Source: Planctomicrobium piriforme | GTDB lineage: Bacteria; Planctomycetota; Planctomycetia; Pirellulales; UBA1268 | Assembly (NCBI GenBank): GCA_945871035.1 | Contig: CAMBUD010000010.1 | Span: 1-48,612, forward strand | DNA: 48,612 nt | Direction: 5' to 3' | Shown: positions 1 to 9,146 of the stretch, in pieces | How positions within the stretch are numbered: the first letter of the stretch is position 1 | Layout: every line of letters begins with the position of its first letter | Position numbers and translations under genes: made by a program | Notes under the pieces: generated by a model | Databases searched by the model: none | Seen by the model: the letters and a program-made list of their open reading frames with translations, nothing else | Told to the model about the DNA's origin: nothing

Positions 1-251
1 TTATCAATTGCAATTTTCCCTCCAACTAGAACTTCCTTAGCCTTCGCATCGATCCAGACCTCTTCTGTTGGTGACAGGCGTGTTAGCTCCGGATGCCGAT
101 CAGCACTCACTTCAGTGACGCTCGGTGCTGGTGTTTCTTCGGCCGAGGCTTTCAGGCCTGACACAACAAGAGCGATCACTGCAAAATGCAAAAACGTCGA
201 GGCTATCGCCAGCCGGGGAAGCAAAAAACATAAGGGTGATGCGAGTGGCAT
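1..251 (-). CDS. YdjY-domain-like secreted protein, N-terminal part only
   Basis: This is the first 83 codons of a minus-strand gene whose rest lies before the window. The ATG is at 249-251. Translation gives a hydrophobic segment at about residues 7-33 ending near A-S-A, which looks like a signal peptide or membrane anchor. A short linker follows, then the sequence LSPTEEVWIDAKAKEVLVGG at about residues 59-78. A 'VWxDxKxKxVxVGG' strand pair is the typical opening of the YdjY domain, which is common in planctomycete secreted proteins of unknown function. The signal peptide is seen directly; the family call rests on about 25 residues and is inferred. The gene is divergent from the next one, so the 108-bp gap (252-359) should hold promoters for both. 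Confidence 0.6.
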   Translation of the reverse strand, partial: MPLASPLCFLLPRLAIASTFLHFAVIALVVSGLKASAEETPAPSVTEVSADRHPELTRLSPTEEVWIDAKAKEVLVGGKIAID

Positions 252-359
252 AGCATTAACCCGTGCGCGTCGGGGGAAATTGAACACGGTAGAGCAGTCC
301 GCTACCATACCGTATCAAGGATTCAAACCGGAAGTATACACCGTTAGACCTAAGGTACG

Positions 360-2282
360 ATGGCAACAAAAAACAGAGAAAACGTGCACTCGAAACGACA
401 GCAGAAGTCGCCGAAGAAAACGACAACTGATCCGATCGCTGGCATCACGGCGGATAATAGCCTGGAATGCACAAGCCATCAAACGATCGCCAGCGTCTCA
501 CACGCCGTGCAGGTGTCAGACGCGATACCGGCTAACGCGTTAGTGAAATTAAAAAGCCACGAGGTTGCTCGACGCATCCGCTCCATCGCAGGCACAAGCG
601 ATGTGCCCGACTCCCGCAAGCGTTTGCGACGGCTTGCTCGTCTGATTATCGATAAACAGAACAGCCCGGCGGCAAAAAGCTCTGCAATCCGCACGGCGAT
701 TGGCGATTGCCTTGACGCGGCCGCTTGTTTAAACCTGCCAAGTGAAAAGTGGCTCCAGTGCGAGGCAGTCGCCTGGGCACTATCCTGGCTTGTGCGAACG
801 CATCGCGACGGCGATGCTTCCAGTGAACTATTCGAACGACTCATGACAATTGCGATTTCCGCTCAAGCGCTGCTCAAGGTGCGCGATACATCGTCTGCTC
901 GGTTTGTGTTTACACTTGCGCGACTGTTTGCTGATGTTGAGGCCTGCCGGTGTCTTGAGGCAGACGTCATGGATTCGCTCAGCGAAGAAATCTGTCGGCT
1001 CGTTTCAGCGAGCGGAGCCGTGGGCCTATCCGGATCCACACTGATCCTAGAGCGAGTGATTCGCTGGACAGCGATACGAGAACTTGCCTTAGCATTCGGT
1101 GCGACGGCTTGGACCGCTGCAACTGAAAGACACTGGGCTGCGGCTGCTACCGGTGCACTACGACTGCTCGGATCCCAAGGCCGAGTGCTGACGGACGCAT
1201 CGCGGTTACCGGCTTCATATTCGGCACCGCTCTTGGCGGCGTGCGCTTCTTCAGCAGCAAAACAAGTGCAACGAACCGCACGGCATTTAGAGAGGACAAA
1301 AGAAAAGAACCGCCAGCACTCTCAGCCAAAGCATAGTAAGAAAACGAGTAAATCAACGGCTGCAAAGCTTCTCGCTCGAGATCTAAACGATAGTGCTGCT
1401 GCGGTAGCTGTCATTCGCAGTGCTTGGAATGGCAGGAATGATTTGCGCATCCAGCTGGAATACAGCGATGCTACGCCGCAACTGGAAATCGCTGTTGGCG
1501 ATAGGCTTGTCGTGAACGGCCCCTGGCAGTGGATCGCTTCCCTCGGAGGGCAGCCACTCGATGCCGAGGGCCCTTGGACTGTTTCTTGCTGGGAGTCTGA
1601 TCAGAATGCAACGTACCTCGAGATTATAGCGCCGCTGGGAGGTGATCTTGAAATCGAACGCACCGTGGTCATGATTCCCGATGACCACATTATTATTCTG
1701 TCCGATGTTCTAAAGCCTCGATGCGCTGCTGATGAATCCGAAACACTGCGAGTGCTTTCGGCGGCTGTCGAGGGACAGTCTTCGGAAATCTGCTATCAAA
1801 GTAGCATCCGCCTCGCACGCTCGCTCGAAGCCAAGTGTGCTGTAGAAACGCGTGAGATTACCGTTTCTGATTCCGCCCCGCGCTTTCTGGCTCTGCCACT
1901 AGCACTCCCTGAGTGGAGGCTAGCGGCCAGTCACGGAGAATTTGATTCCAAGACGCTGGAAAATGAGGCTGTGGATATTTGTTTCCGGCAGCGAACGATT
2001 GCAAAAAGGCTGTTCGCACCGCTGTGGATCGACTGTAACCCTGCGCGCATAGGGGAGCCACTCACCTGGCGGGCACTAACTGTTGCTGATACGCGTCAGA
2101 ATCTTGGACCGCAGCAGGCGGCCGCCTTTCGCGTGCAGTCTGGAAATAAGCAGTGGCTCCTTTATCGATCGCTTGATCTGCCACGCAATCGCACGGTTCT
2201 GGGCTGTAATCTGGCCTGTGAATTTATGATCGGTCGCATTGGGCGACGTGGGATCGTTTCCCGAATAATTGAAATTCAGTGA
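360..2282 (+). CDS. Unknown 640-aa protein, possibly heparinase II/III-like
   Basis: A long intact frame starts with ATG at 360 and has no clear Shine-Dalgarno sequence. The N-terminus is Lys/Arg-rich with no signal peptide, so a cytoplasmic location is likely. Residues about 55-320 look alpha-helical and Ala/Leu-rich. A basic Ser/Lys/Gln linker follows at about 305-335. The last 300 residues look beta-rich, with alternating strands and many Trp and Glu residues. A helical N-half plus a beta-sandwich C-half resembles heparinase II/III-like polysaccharide lyases found in planctomycetes, but I see no diagnostic catalytic motif, so this is only a suggestion. The stop overlaps or nearly touches yggS, suggesting co-transcription. 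The reading frame itself is well supported by its length. Confidence 0.6.
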   Translation: MATKNRENVHSKRQQKSPKKTTTDPIAGITADNSLECTSHQTIASVSHAVQVSDAIPANALVKLKSHEVARRIRSIAGTSDVPDSRKRLRRLARLIIDKQNSPAAKSSAIRTAIGDCLDAAACLNLPSEKWLQCEAVAWALSWLVRTHRDGDASSELFERLMTIAISAQALLKVRDTSSARFVFTLARLFADVEACRCLEADVMDSLSEEICRLVSASGAVGLSGSTLILERVIRWTAIRELALAFGATAWTAATERHWAAAATGALRLLGSQGRVLTDASRLPASYSAPLLAACASSAAKQVQRTARHLERTKEKNRQHSQPKHSKKTSKSTAAKLLARDLNDSAAAVAVIRSAWNGRNDLRIQLEYSDATPQLEIAVGDRLVVNGPWQWIASLGGQPLDAEGPWTVSCWESDQNATYLEIIAPLGGDLEIERTVVMIPDDHIIILSDVLKPRCAADESETLRVLSAAVEGQSSEICYQSSIRLARSLEAKCAVETREITVSDSAPRFLALPLALPEWRLAASHGEFDSKTLENEAVDICFRQRTIAKRLFAPLWIDCNPARIGEPLTWRALTVADTRQNLGPQQAAAFRVQSGNKQWLLYRSLDLPRNRTVLGCNLACEFMIGRIGRRGIVSRIIEIQ

Positions 2283-2289
2283 TCTGCCT

Positions 2290-3060
2290 ATGGTCTCTAG
2301 AGATGCACGGTGTGCACGCTGTCGTGAGAATCTTGAGGCTGTCAGGGATCGGATCGCCGGTGCGTGTCGCCGTGCAGGACGCGATCCGCTCAGCGTACGG
2401 CTTGTAGGGGTCACAAAGACTGTTGACGTCAGCGCCACACAGATGCTGTTTGATGCCGGATGCATCGATCTAGCAGAAAGCCGCCCGCAGTCCTTATGGA
2501 AAAAAGCAGAGCTCTTAGCCACGGCTGGAACTTTGCCGCAGTGGCATCTCATTGGCCACCTGCAACGTAATAAAGTGCAGCGCACAACGGGGTTACTATC
2601 GCTGCTGCACACGCTGGACAGCTTACGCTTGCTGGAGGCGATCGATGCCGAGGGCCGCCGATCCGGGCGTGTGTGTGATGTGCTTGTGGAGATTAACCTC
2701 ACTGATGATCCACAACGAACCGGTGTCCTTGGCTCGGCTATTGTGCCTTTGGTGGAGGCGGCGATCAGCTTGCCTCATGTGTATTTGCGGGGGCTCATGG
2801 GCATGGCCAGCGCTGTGTCTCCTCAAGACTTTAGCCATGCAACCACAAACACTGCTGGAGCCAGTGACACAATTCAGCGTCGACAATTTGCCAACCTTCG
2901 CGAGATTCGGGATCGGTTGGTGGCAAACCTACCAGCCGCTGTCACGTTACCCGAGCTATCGATGGGAATGAGCGAAGACTTTGAAGCCGCCATTCTTGAA
3001 GGCTCGACTATGGTGCGAATCGGCTCTGCACTTTGGGAAGGGCTGGCCGACGAGAGCTAA
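2290..3060 (+). CDS. yggS: YggS/PLPBP family pyridoxal-phosphate homeostasis protein
   Basis: This is a PLP-binding TIM-barrel protein that buffers free pyridoxal phosphate; it has no known catalytic activity. Family hallmarks are visible: an N-terminal helix ENLEAVRDRI, the strand VRLVGVTK whose Lys forms the Schiff base with PLP, WHLIGHLQRNKV, and the C-terminal phosphate-binding stretch LSMGMSEDFEAAILEGST followed by VRIG. ATG at 2290 gives 256 aa, close to the usual 220-250. An in-frame TTG at 2269 would overlap the upstream stop by 14 nt, and neither start has a good ribosome binding site. It sits 7 nt after the preceding gene and converges on greA. The SAVSPQDFSH..GASDTIQ loop before the last third is somewhat longer than usual. 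Confidence 0.92.
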   Translation: MVSRDARCARCRENLEAVRDRIAGACRRAGRDPLSVRLVGVTKTVDVSATQMLFDAGCIDLAESRPQSLWKKAELLATAGTLPQWHLIGHLQRNKVQRTTGLLSLLHTLDSLRLLEAIDAEGRRSGRVCDVLVEINLTDDPQRTGVLGSAIVPLVEAAISLPHVYLRGLMGMASAVSPQDFSHATTNTAGASDTIQRRQFANLREIRDRLVANLPAAVTLPELSMGMSEDFEAAILEGSTMVRIGSALWEGLADES

Positions 3061-3127
3061 TCAACGTGCATTTACTATTTTTGCATGCAGCGCAGAACAA
3101 CAAGCTGAGTCTTGGCTGAACAAAAAA

Positions 3128-3607
3128 TTATTCTGTAAAACGCACGCCAAGAATTTCAAACTTCATCGTACCAGCCGGTACATCAATGGAAACTTTTTCG
3201 CCTATCTTGCGGCCGAGCAAGCCCTGTGCTAACGGGCTTGCCACATTAATCCTACCGGCGTCGTAGTCTTCTTCTCCAGCTCCAACGAGTTCAAAGACTT
3301 CTTCACCACCAAATGTAAGATCTCGCACGGTAACGGCTGCGCCAAATACGACTTCATCAGTCACAGTTTTGGCTCGCTCAACAATAACCGCTCGCGAAAG
3401 CTTGTCTCTGAGGAGATTGATTTTGGCTTGCATCAATCCTTGGCTTTCACGTGCCCCGTGGTATTCAGCATTCTCGCTGAGGTCTCCCTCACTGCGGGCT
3501 GCAGCCACTCGTTCGCTCAAGAGTGGCATCTCAACCGTGTCTAGATGGTCGACCTCGGCCTTGAGTTTGTCGTAACCGATGCGGGTCATGGGAATGCGGT
3601 CTAACAT
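3128..3607 (-). CDS. greA: Transcription elongation factor GreA
   Basis: GreA rescues backtracked RNA polymerase by stimulating transcript cleavage in the secondary channel. The 159-aa length matches the family. The start MLDRIPMTRIGYDKLKAEVD is typical. The N-terminal coiled coil carries the acidic tip motif in GDLSENAEYHGARE, whose Asp and Glu position the catalytic metal. The C-terminal FKBP-like domain begins near VVFGAAVTVRDL and ends with the usual MKFEILGVRF. The ATG is at 3605-3607. A T-rich stretch follows the stop on the minus strand, but I see no convincing stem, so no terminator is called. The neighbouring minus-strand gene is the zinc-ribbon protein 56 nt upstream, followed by rpoD, giving a transcription-related cluster. 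Confidence 0.96.
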   Translation of the reverse strand: MLDRIPMTRIGYDKLKAEVDHLDTVEMPLLSERVAAARSEGDLSENAEYHGARESQGLMQAKINLLRDKLSRAVIVERAKTVTDEVVFGAAVTVRDLTFGGEEVFELVGAGEEDYDAGRINVASPLAQGLLGRKIGEKVSIDVPAGTMKFEILGVRFTE

Positions 3608-3663
3608 GTCTCGACTCTCTAATAGACTCCAACGCGGGGGGAGTTTTCCTCACAGGCAAATGC

Positions 3664-4386
3664 TTAGGAAGCAGTGCTCGATTCAGGGAGATAAAGCAGT
3701 CGACCACAGCTACGGCAACTAACTACTTTGTTCATTTTTAATTCAGCCACCATGTTACCGGTGATTTGCTGGAAGCAACCACCGCAACTCTGTCCCTCGA
3801 CAACCGCCATTGCGTCAGCACCCTTGCTCTTTATCATGCGACGATAGGATTCGAGCGATTCTACGGGGAGTTCGTGCTCAATTATTTCTAGTTCTGCTTG
3901 AACGCGGGCTAGGTGTGCCTGAAGAGCAGAAGTTTCACCACCGATTCGGGCCTGAACTTCGGTCAATAGTTTCTTGGCAGCCGTGACAGCCGTCTCTGCT
4001 TCTGGGAGCGTTTTACGAATGCCATCAATCAGTTCGAGTGCTTCTAGTATTTCATCCTCAAGCACCTTTGTAGCCATCCGATCAGCAGCAATTTGGTCAC
4101 GAAGCGTCTGGTACTCACGGTTGGTCTTGCAGGCATTTAACTTCGCTTCAAGATCGCGAATTTTGACTTCGGCAGAGCGCAACTGCAACTGTTTTTGATC
4201 GGCTAAAAGCTTAGCTTTTTTGATGTCATTGAGAACACCCGTCTGTTTCTCTCCAGCGGCCTCAAGATGTTTGGTCCGTGTTGCAATCTGCCGGGGTCCA
4301 GCCGCCAGCTGATCATGAAGATCGGCTAGTTGTTGGTGAATGCGATGCAGGGTGCGAAGCGTCTCAGCTGATACGGCAAGGGGCAT
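3664..4386 (-). CDS. Coiled-coil protein with C-terminal C4 zinc ribbon
   Basis: The product is 240 aa from the ATG at 4386; a frame extension to 4446 exists but lacks conserved features. Residues about 5-175 are nearly all coiled coil (SAETLRTLHRIHQQLADLHD, heptads of Leu/Ala with charged positions). The C-terminus carries a four-Cys zinc ribbon: CGGC, about 22 residues, then CRSCGRLLY. This arrangement matches the C4-type zinc-ribbon family represented by Helicobacter HP0958 and Chlamydia CT398 (Pfam C4_zf-RING7). Some members bind RNA or sigma-54/flagellar factors; the function here is not known. It lies between rpoD and greA. The rpoD terminator at 4540-4583 separates it from rpoD, so it probably has its own promoter in 4387-4539. 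Confidence 0.85.
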   Translation of the reverse strand: MPLAVSAETLRTLHRIHQQLADLHDQLAAGPRQIATRTKHLEAAGEKQTGVLNDIKKAKLLADQKQLQLRSAEVKIRDLEAKLNACKTNREYQTLRDQIAADRMATKVLEDEILEALELIDGIRKTLPEAETAVTAAKKLLTEVQARIGGETSALQAHLARVQAELEIIEHELPVESLESYRRMIKSKGADAMAVVEGQSCGGCFQQITGNMVAELKMNKVVSCRSCGRLLYLPESSTAS

Positions 4387-4539
4387 ATCGATCTTTCGAG
4401 CGGCTTGGGGTGGGCAGAATTGAGAGTGAATGAAACAACCGACCAAGCATTCGCTTTTTACGTTTTAGAAGAGTTTATCAGATGGGGCAAGCACTCGAAA
4501 TCCACTCCCCTGATCACAGAGCATAAATAGTCAGAAACA

Positions 4540-4583
4540 AGATAAAAACAGCAGGCCGATCGTCTGAGAGACGGTCGGCCTGC
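4540..4583 (-). terminator. Rho-independent terminator after rpoD
   Basis: A 15-bp stem with one U-G wobble is formed by 4551-4565 and 4569-4583 around a 3-nt loop. On the minus strand the stem is followed by TGTTTTTATC. It begins 33 nt past the rpoD stop. GC-rich stem plus U-tract on only one strand makes the direction clear. It is the clearest intrinsic terminator in the window. Confidence 0.88.
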
Positions 4584-4615
4584 CGGCAGAAGACGGTATT
4601 ATTTTAGTTGCTTTG

Positions 4616-6346
4616 TCAGCCGGAAACGCCACCCAGGAAGGTCTCTAACTGCTTGGACCGCACGGGATGCTGCAATTTCTTTACGGCCTTGGCCTCAATC
4701 TGTCGCACGCGTTCGCGGGTGACTCGAAAAATCCGGCCAACCTCTTCGAGTGTGTAGGTGTAGCCATCAGTCAATCCGTATCGTAGACGAATGATCTCAC
4801 GCTCTCTGTAGGTGAGCGTCTTGAGAAGGGATTCGAGTCGGTCCTTAAGCAGACCGTGAGTTGCTGACTTGGTTGGGCTGTCGGATCCCAAATCTTCAAC
4901 AAATTCACTGAAGCTCGCATCGTCGCTCTCGCCCAATGGACGATCGAGACTCATTGGCTGACGCCCCATATCCAATACCCGGCTGGCTTCTTCAACTGCA
5001 ATCCCCGAGGCATTAGAAATCTCCTCGACCGTTGGTTCTCGCCCGAGTTCGTGGAGGAGTTTTTTAGACATCGTTCGCAGTTTCGAAAGCACATCAATCA
5101 TGTGCACAGGAATGCGAATGGTTCTTGCTTGATCGGCAATCGCTCGCGTGATTGCCTGACGAATCCACCAAGTAGCGTACGTAGAAAACTTGAATCCTCG
5201 TCGGTATTCATACTTATCAACTGCACGCATGAGCCCCGTATTGCCTTCTTGAATGAGATCAAGAAAGGAAAGACCCCGGTTGCGGTACTTTTTGGCAATC
5301 GACACGACTAGCCGTAAGTTCGCTGCCGATAGACTGCGTTTAGCGATCTCGTATTCCTCCTGCAACCGCTCAAGCATACAGACCCGCGTGCGGAGCGATC
5401 GCGGGCTTTCGAGCGTTGAAAGCATGAGGTCTCGCAGTTCTTTGCGCATATCGGCCCGGTCATCGCGCGAAACGTCTGCATGATCCATGAGCCTTAGTTC
5501 TTGCTGGAGCCTGTCCATTCGAGATGACATGCCTCGCAGGAGTTTCATCAAAGGCTGCACACGTCTGGTTCGCAAGCTGAGTTCTTCGACAAGCGTCAGC
5601 GATTTTGCACGGTTGCGGCGGAATCGAAGACGGGCAACCCGCCCCTCATCCACAGACGTTTGCTTGCTGATCATGAGCCGAAAATCAGCATTACTCTGTC
5701 CAATCAGGCGTTCAAGCGTCGAGAGATTATGCGGCATTCGTGATTGAATCTGTTCCTTGGTGAGACGCTCTGTAAGCGACACCTTAATCGTGCGATCAAA
5801 GGGCAGCTTTCCCTCGTGCACTCGACGCAACGTCTCAACGGTTGTCTGCAATGAGTAGGACGACCCGAGGATCGCGCGACGAAATCGCTTGCGGGTCACT
5901 TCAATCTTTTTTGCTAAAAAGATCTCCTCTTCGCGCGTTAAAAGGGGGATCACGGCCATCTGAGCCAAGTACATGCGAATCGGATCATTCCCGGCATTCG
6001 AAGGCGCGGTTGTAATCGCTTCATCGCGACGGGGTTTCGATACTCGAGCAGTGGGCGTGTTGGCAGCGATCTCAGTCGCCGGCTCGGGCAGGCTCTCAAC
6101 AAGTTCGATTCCCCGTTCCTCCAGCGCGACAAGCAGCGCATCGATCTTTTCTGGGTCTACTGCCTCGTCAGGAAGATAGGCGTTGATTTGGTCGAATGTT
6201 AGGAATCCAGAAGATTTTCCTAGTGCAATCAATACAGTCAAATCATTGTCATCACCGCCAGAAATTAGCGAAGCTGAAACAACTTGTTTGTCAGCTTTGG
6301 CCGGCATAGATTCGTCCATCATCAACCTGCTTATCTGTCTGCTCAT
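4616..6346 (-). CDS. rpoD: Primary RNA polymerase sigma factor (sigma-70/SigA)
   Basis: This is the housekeeping sigma factor that directs RNA polymerase to promoters. Regions appear in order: a 1.1-like domain ([20 protein letters not shown]), region 1.2 ([20 protein letters not shown]), a non-conserved spacer, region 2 ([20 protein letters not shown], then [20 protein letters not shown], then [13 protein letters not shown]), region 3 ([13 protein letters not shown]) and region 4 ([15 protein letters not shown], then [20 protein letters not shown]). The ATG at 6346 is chosen because AAGGAG lies 9 nt upstream; an in-frame start at 6367 would remove that site. The start gives 576 aa. dnaG ends 102 nt upstream, so the dnaG-rpoD order of the macromolecular synthesis operon is kept, without rpsU. 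A strong terminator follows. Confidence 0.97.
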   Translation of the reverse strand: MSRQISRLMMDESMPAKADKQVVSASLISGGDDNDLTVLIALGKSSGFLTFDQINAYLPDEAVDPEKIDALLVALEERGIELVESLPEPATEIAANTPTARVSKPRRDEAITTAPSNAGNDPIRMYLAQMAVIPLLTREEEIFLAKKIEVTRKRFRRAILGSSYSLQTTVETLRRVHEGKLPFDRTIKVSLTERLTKEQIQSRMPHNLSTLERLIGQSNADFRLMISKQTSVDEGRVARLRFRRNRAKSLTLVEELSLRTRRVQPLMKLLRGMSSRMDRLQQELRLMDHADVSRDDRADMRKELRDLMLSTLESPRSLRTRVCMLERLQEEYEIAKRSLSAANLRLVVSIAKKYRNRGLSFLDLIQEGNTGLMRAVDKYEYRRGFKFSTYATWWIRQAITRAIADQARTIRIPVHMIDVLSKLRTMSKKLLHELGREPTVEEISNASGIAVEEASRVLDMGRQPMSLDRPLGESDDASFSEFVEDLGSDSPTKSATHGLLKDRLESLLKTLTYREREIIRLRYGLTDGYTYTLEEVGRIFRVTRERVRQIEAKAVKKLQHPVRSKQLETFLGGVSG

Positions 6347-6448
6347 CTTTTGGTTCTCCTTCACCATCGTACCGTCACTCGCGCACCGCCCCCCGATTCC
6401 TCACAAACAGATTGTGGTGAATCGATTGCTGCAACGAGACGGGCATCC

Positions 6449-8302
6449 TCACCCTTCCTTGGGTTCGGTCATGCCCTGGGCAACCCGTCGTTGTGAGACG
6501 AGTTGCTCAAGAAGTGTAGCCTCCGAGCTAGGATCCAGCCGGGAAGTTTTAAGTGTGCGGGCACTCGCGTGCGCCTGCCGCTGGGCACAGCGGCGTCGCA
6601 GGGCGTCCTGAAGATGCTGCAAACGCTCATGAACATCGACTGGACCGCGTTCAAAACTGGCTTCGTCGACAGCAACCAGCAGACTCTGCAGGGATGGGTC
6701 TGTAATCTCGAGCAGCAGTCCTGCGAGTGCGACCGAACGCCCCTCAGCGTGCAGGCGCTGTGCCGCCGCCAAAACATCACGCCCTTCCTGGCTTTCGAGT
6801 TCTTCGGATTGGAGTTCTCGCACAATCAACCCAACGCTATCGGGAACACCGACAAGCACTTCAATCACTTCGCGATCCCAAGCCGGCAGGCGCGGCACTG
6901 GCAGCGCGTTTGCTGGCTGTTCAGACAAAAAGCGGCTAGCTTGCGGCTTGCGAAGATCGTGCATGCGAGCCCGTAGCACCTCTCGTGACAGCCCAAAACG
7001 ACGTGACAGCCGTCCCACTACTTGATCCTCGCGCAATCGTTTCTGCGATGGATTACCAGATTGCGAAGAAACATTCGCCAGCGCTTTCAGCACGCTCTCA
7101 ACGGCCTCCAAGGCCGCATCGTCACCGGAATTGACCGAGAGCTTTGCCACCGCCTCGTCCATGCGATAGTCCAGAGGATCACCCGCTAACTCCACTAATG
7201 ATTCAAAGGCCTCGCGGCCATGTTGCAGCACAAAATCGCATGGATCAACGCCCGCTGGAAGACGTGCGATCCGCACATCAATCGCTTCGGCCAGCAACAC
7301 ATCGAGTATCTCATCGGCCCGCCGTCGTCCGGCATCGTCACCGTCGAGCACCAACACAATGCGATCGGCATAACGCCGTAGGAGCTTGGCGTGTCGTTCG
7401 CCAAGCGCTGTGCCCAGCACAGCAACGACATCCTCAATTCCAGCCTGACGAACTGCAAGGCAGTCGGTATAACCCTCCACAACAATTGCTCGCTTGGAGG
7501 AGCTAATGGCCTTGTGGGCTGTATCTAGGCCGTAGAGCATTGAGCTCTTAGAGAAGAGCGCTGTTTCGGGGGAATTGATATATTTTGCAGCGTCGGGGGT
7601 GCTGCCCGGCAAAATGCGACCACCGAAGGCTACGCATCGCGCGAGGGGATCTCGAATTGGAAAGAGGATTCGGGCACGAAAGCGGTCGTAGTGACCAGAG
7701 CCAATGCTGCCGCCTCTGTCTTGGCGCTCAACGGCGAGACCGGCTTGCGATAGATGCTCGGAGCTGATGCCTGCAGCCGAGGCTTGTCGGAGCAGCCAAT
7801 CCCATGAATCAGGGGCATAGCCTAGTTGAAAGCGCTGGATGGTAGCAGGCAAGAGGCCGCGAGCCTGCAAGTAGTCGCGAGCTGATTGTGCCTCAGGGGC
7901 ATCTTGCAGGCAGTCGGAGAACCGCTTAGCAGCCCAGTCCAGCGTTCGATAGAGAGCCGTCTTGAGATCCGATGGCAGACCACTCCGACCACGCGTCAAC
8001 TCAATTCCGGCCCGTGATGCAAGTTGTTCGAGTGCCTCGCGAAACTCAATCTTTTCCATCCGCATCATAAAACTAAAGGCATCCCCGCCGACATTGCAAA
8101 CCCAGCAGCGAAAGGTCTGCCGCTCTGGATGGACGTGAAAGCTTGGCCGAGAATCTTCGTGCCAAGGACAAAGGCCCACCATAACTTTGCCGGTGCGCCG
8201 CAGCGAAATATAGGTGCTTACAACGTCAACAATGTCAACCGCTTCACGCACTCGTTCCTTGAGATCGTCGCGCACGCCTGATGTGGGAAGTGGTTGAGCC
8301 AA
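6449..8302 (-). CDS. dnaG: DNA primase DnaG (TTG start)
   Basis: DnaG makes RNA primers for replication. The N-terminal CHC2 zinc ribbon is complete: Cys45, His48, Cys66 and Cys69 in CPWH...CWVC. The catalytic core has the basic segment RILFPIRDPLARCVAFGGRI, the TOPRIM motif IVVEGYTDCLAVRQAG and the metal-binding VLVLDGDDAGRRRADE. The C-terminal third is helical and Leu/Ala/Arg-rich, as expected for the DnaB-interacting domain. The first codon is TTG at 8302, with AGGA 9 nt before it; the only nearby alternative, GTG at 8275, has no ribosome binding site. Length 617 aa is normal. A 10-bp AT palindrome at 8315-8324 lies just upstream. It is probably co-transcribed with rpoD. Confidence 0.96.
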   Translation of the reverse strand: MAQPLPTSGVRDDLKERVREAVDIVDVVSTYISLRRTGKVMVGLCPWHEDSRPSFHVHPERQTFRCWVCNVGGDAFSFMMRMEKIEFREALEQLASRAGIELTRGRSGLPSDLKTALYRTLDWAAKRFSDCLQDAPEAQSARDYLQARGLLPATIQRFQLGYAPDSWDWLLRQASAAGISSEHLSQAGLAVERQDRGGSIGSGHYDRFRARILFPIRDPLARCVAFGGRILPGSTPDAAKYINSPETALFSKSSMLYGLDTAHKAISSSKRAIVVEGYTDCLAVRQAGIEDVVAVLGTALGERHAKLLRRYADRIVLVLDGDDAGRRRADEILDVLLAEAIDVRIARLPAGVDPCDFVLQHGREAFESLVELAGDPLDYRMDEAVAKLSVNSGDDAALEAVESVLKALANVSSQSGNPSQKRLREDQVVGRLSRRFGLSREVLRARMHDLRKPQASRFLSEQPANALPVPRLPAWDREVIEVLVGVPDSVGLIVRELQSEELESQEGRDVLAAAQRLHAEGRSVALAGLLLEITDPSLQSLLVAVDEASFERGPVDVHERLQHLQDALRRRCAQRQAHASARTLKTSRLDPSSEATLLEQLVSQRRVAQGMTEPKEG

Positions 8303-8575
8303 CAGTAACGTCCTAAAATATTTTGACGCGAGAAGTGGATCTCAGAAGATTTGCCTAGCGGCTGCGCATAAACCAACTAAATGAAAACGCTAAAAGAAAA
8401 CGCAGACGAGAACTGACCGCCGAAATGTAGGGGGTGCGCAAAGGCGGGTCAACATCAAGAAACAGCCTCGCAACCCACCCATTCATCCCGCTCTGCCAGG
8501 CCCTTTTCTACAGCCGGATTCCCCACGCAAGTTTTTTTATAGCGTTTGGCGGCCATGTAAAAACCGGTGCTGCTT

Positions 8576-9037
8576 TCAGGAAAGCAGGCGATCGACACTC
8601 TCTAGCAATCTGTCCATCGCAAACGGTTTACGGATGTAGTCATCAACCCCAAGCATCTCGGCATAGGCTTTGTGGCGGCTGCCTTCATTAGCTGTAATCA
8701 TGATCACTCGCATCGGTACCAAACGACTGCGACGCAGTTTTTCCAGCACAAGAAATCCACTTCGTTTGGGCATCATCATGTCGAGCACAACCAGATCGGG
8801 TTCTTCCTTTTCCGCCATCATTAGGCCTTGGTTTCCATCCCGAGCAATCAGAATGTGATACCCGCGAGACTCCAATACAGTTCGCATCGATTCAACAATT
8901 TCTGTGTCGTCATCCACGAGCAGCACCCGCTTGGGAACACCTTTTGCGGCCGACTGCTGGCTGCTGGAAGCAGTCTTTTCTACAGAGTTTTGCTCCGTAT
9001 CCTCAGGAGATTTTTTTGATTTTCGTTGCACGGCCAT
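8576..9037 (-). CDS. Single-domain response regulator (receiver)
   Basis: ATG at 9037 has GGAGG 5 nt upstream, so the in-frame extension to 9055 is not used. The 153-aa product has a Ser/Lys/Gln-rich N-terminal tail of about 34 residues and then one CheY-like receiver domain. The acidic pocket is VDDDTE at 41-46, the phospho-acceptor is Asp86 in VVLDMMMP, the Thr switch is in VIMITAN, and the conserved Lys is in YIRKPF. There is no output domain after the receiver, so it acts by protein contact or phosphotransfer. No histidine kinase is adjacent, so its partner is elsewhere. The 272-bp gap before dnaG (8303-8575) shows no gene or structure I can support beyond the palindrome next to dnaG. Confidence 0.92.
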   Translation of the reverse strand: MAVQRKSKKSPEDTEQNSVEKTASSSQQSAAKGVPKRVLLVDDDTEIVESMRTVLESRGYHILIARDGNQGLMMAEKEEPDLVVLDMMMPKRSGFLVLEKLRRSRLVPMRVIMITANEGSRHKAYAEMLGVDDYIRKPFAMDRLLESVDRLLS

Positions 9038-9146
9038 ATTGTCCTCCAAATTCAAAATCTAAGTGGTAACCCAAGAGCCTATCAAGATGGGGCGACAGTA
9101 CCAAATGTTAGTCAAATGAGCCCCGTTGTTGGGCTACAAACTTGTG

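Noticed and set aside
115..543. Open frame of 142 codons on the plus strand at the left end
   Set aside because: It lies antisense to the signal-peptide gene and then in another frame of the 640-aa protein; composition is Arg/Ser-rich without motifs.
3060..3130. Terminator between yggS and greA
   Set aside because: A T-run follows greA, but no stable stem precedes it.
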